The notes below the pieces were generated by a model. The model was not told the origin of the DNA, did no database searches, and was given only the letters and a program-made list of their open reading frames with translations. From Pedobacter punctiformis (GTDB taxonomy: Bacteria > Bacteroidota > Bacteroidia > Sphingobacteriales > Sphingobacteriaceae), in contig NZ_JAPWGM010000001.1 of assembly GCF_027213715.1 (NCBI RefSeq), forward strand, positions 310,001 to 374,000: a stretch of DNA of 64,000 nucleotides, read 5' to 3'. The position numbers and the translations under genes were made by a program. Shown in pieces: positions 63,999 to 64,000 of the stretch (the stretch's first letter is position 1; each line of letters begins with the position of its first letter).

Positions 63999-64000
63999 GC

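Noticed and set aside
1-64000. CRISPR arrays, transposases, integrases, toxin-antitoxin or restriction systems
   Set aside because: None was seen: no short regular repeats with spacers and no matching protein families.

Overview
The window looks like chromosomal DNA from a Bacteroidota species, most likely a Pedobacter-like member of the Sphingobacteriaceae. That rests on the AT-rich composition, SusC/SusD outer-membrane pairs (one SusC with an STN signalling domain next to an ECF sigma/FecR pair), Bacteroidota-type promoters (TTG/TTTG, about 18-20 bases, TAnnTTTG), and the mix of CrtYcd-type lycopene cyclase, DUF2807 and CocE/M1 genes. The genus is an inference. I see no CRISPR array, insertion sequence, phage or plasmid module.

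Layout. (1) 1-5778, minus strand: ECF sigma factor, FecR anti-sigma, STN-SusC and a SusD cut by the window edge; this is a transport unit with surface signalling and unknown substrate. (2) 5905-23393, minus strand: a complete starch/maltodextrin locus. A LacI regulator precedes two perfect palindromes, then susC, susD, a SusE-like lipoprotein, an internal terminator, a SusA-like GH13, beta-phosphoglucomutase, GH65 phosphorylase, a second GH13, an MFS sugar transporter and a lipoprotein GH13. Starch would be cut at the surface, imported by SusCD, trimmed in the periplasm, carried inward by the MFS protein, phosphorolysed by GH65, and its beta-glucose-1-phosphate converted to glucose-6-phosphate by PgmB. 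(3) 23742-27864: receiver protein, DNA polymerase IV, SulP transporter and small genes. (4) 27865-33405: a minus-strand ArsR-SRPBCC-DoxX-YdeI-VOC-SRPBCC-DUF4256 series, divergent from a serine hydrolase; each divergent promoter has its own pair of palindromes around its -7 box. (5) 33406-37673: a decaying or accessory stretch with a GNAT gene, an amidohydrolase interrupted by an in-frame TGA, two identical tRNA-Asn genes in a tandem duplication, a PfkB kinase and an AraC remnant with an in-frame TAA. (6) 37675-40731: carotenoid genes (lycopene cyclase, phytoene desaturase, small cytochrome b5-like protein) without phytoene synthase. (7) 41015-49420: ECF sigma factor, MurB, and a TetR-TolC-MFP-RND efflux operon. 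(8) 49648-56818: secreted protein of unknown function, MFS transporter, ThiD under a TPP riboswitch, dihydrolipoyl dehydrogenase, phytase-esterase-like lipoprotein and an Arg/Gly/Tyr-rich secreted protein. (9) 57030-64000: two CocE/NonD hydrolase paralogues with an M1 peptidase, a DUF2807 protein, a DinB-like protein, and two strong hairpins at the window end.

Nothing here is clearly a new defence or mobile system. The strongest non-routine observations are regulatory: the twin LacI palindromes, the mirrored operator pairs at 31.8-31.95 kb, and the TPP riboswitch followed by a five-codon reading frame overlapping the thiD start. Next come the two genes interrupted by single in-frame stops. 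All family calls are from reading the translated sequence; no database search was run.
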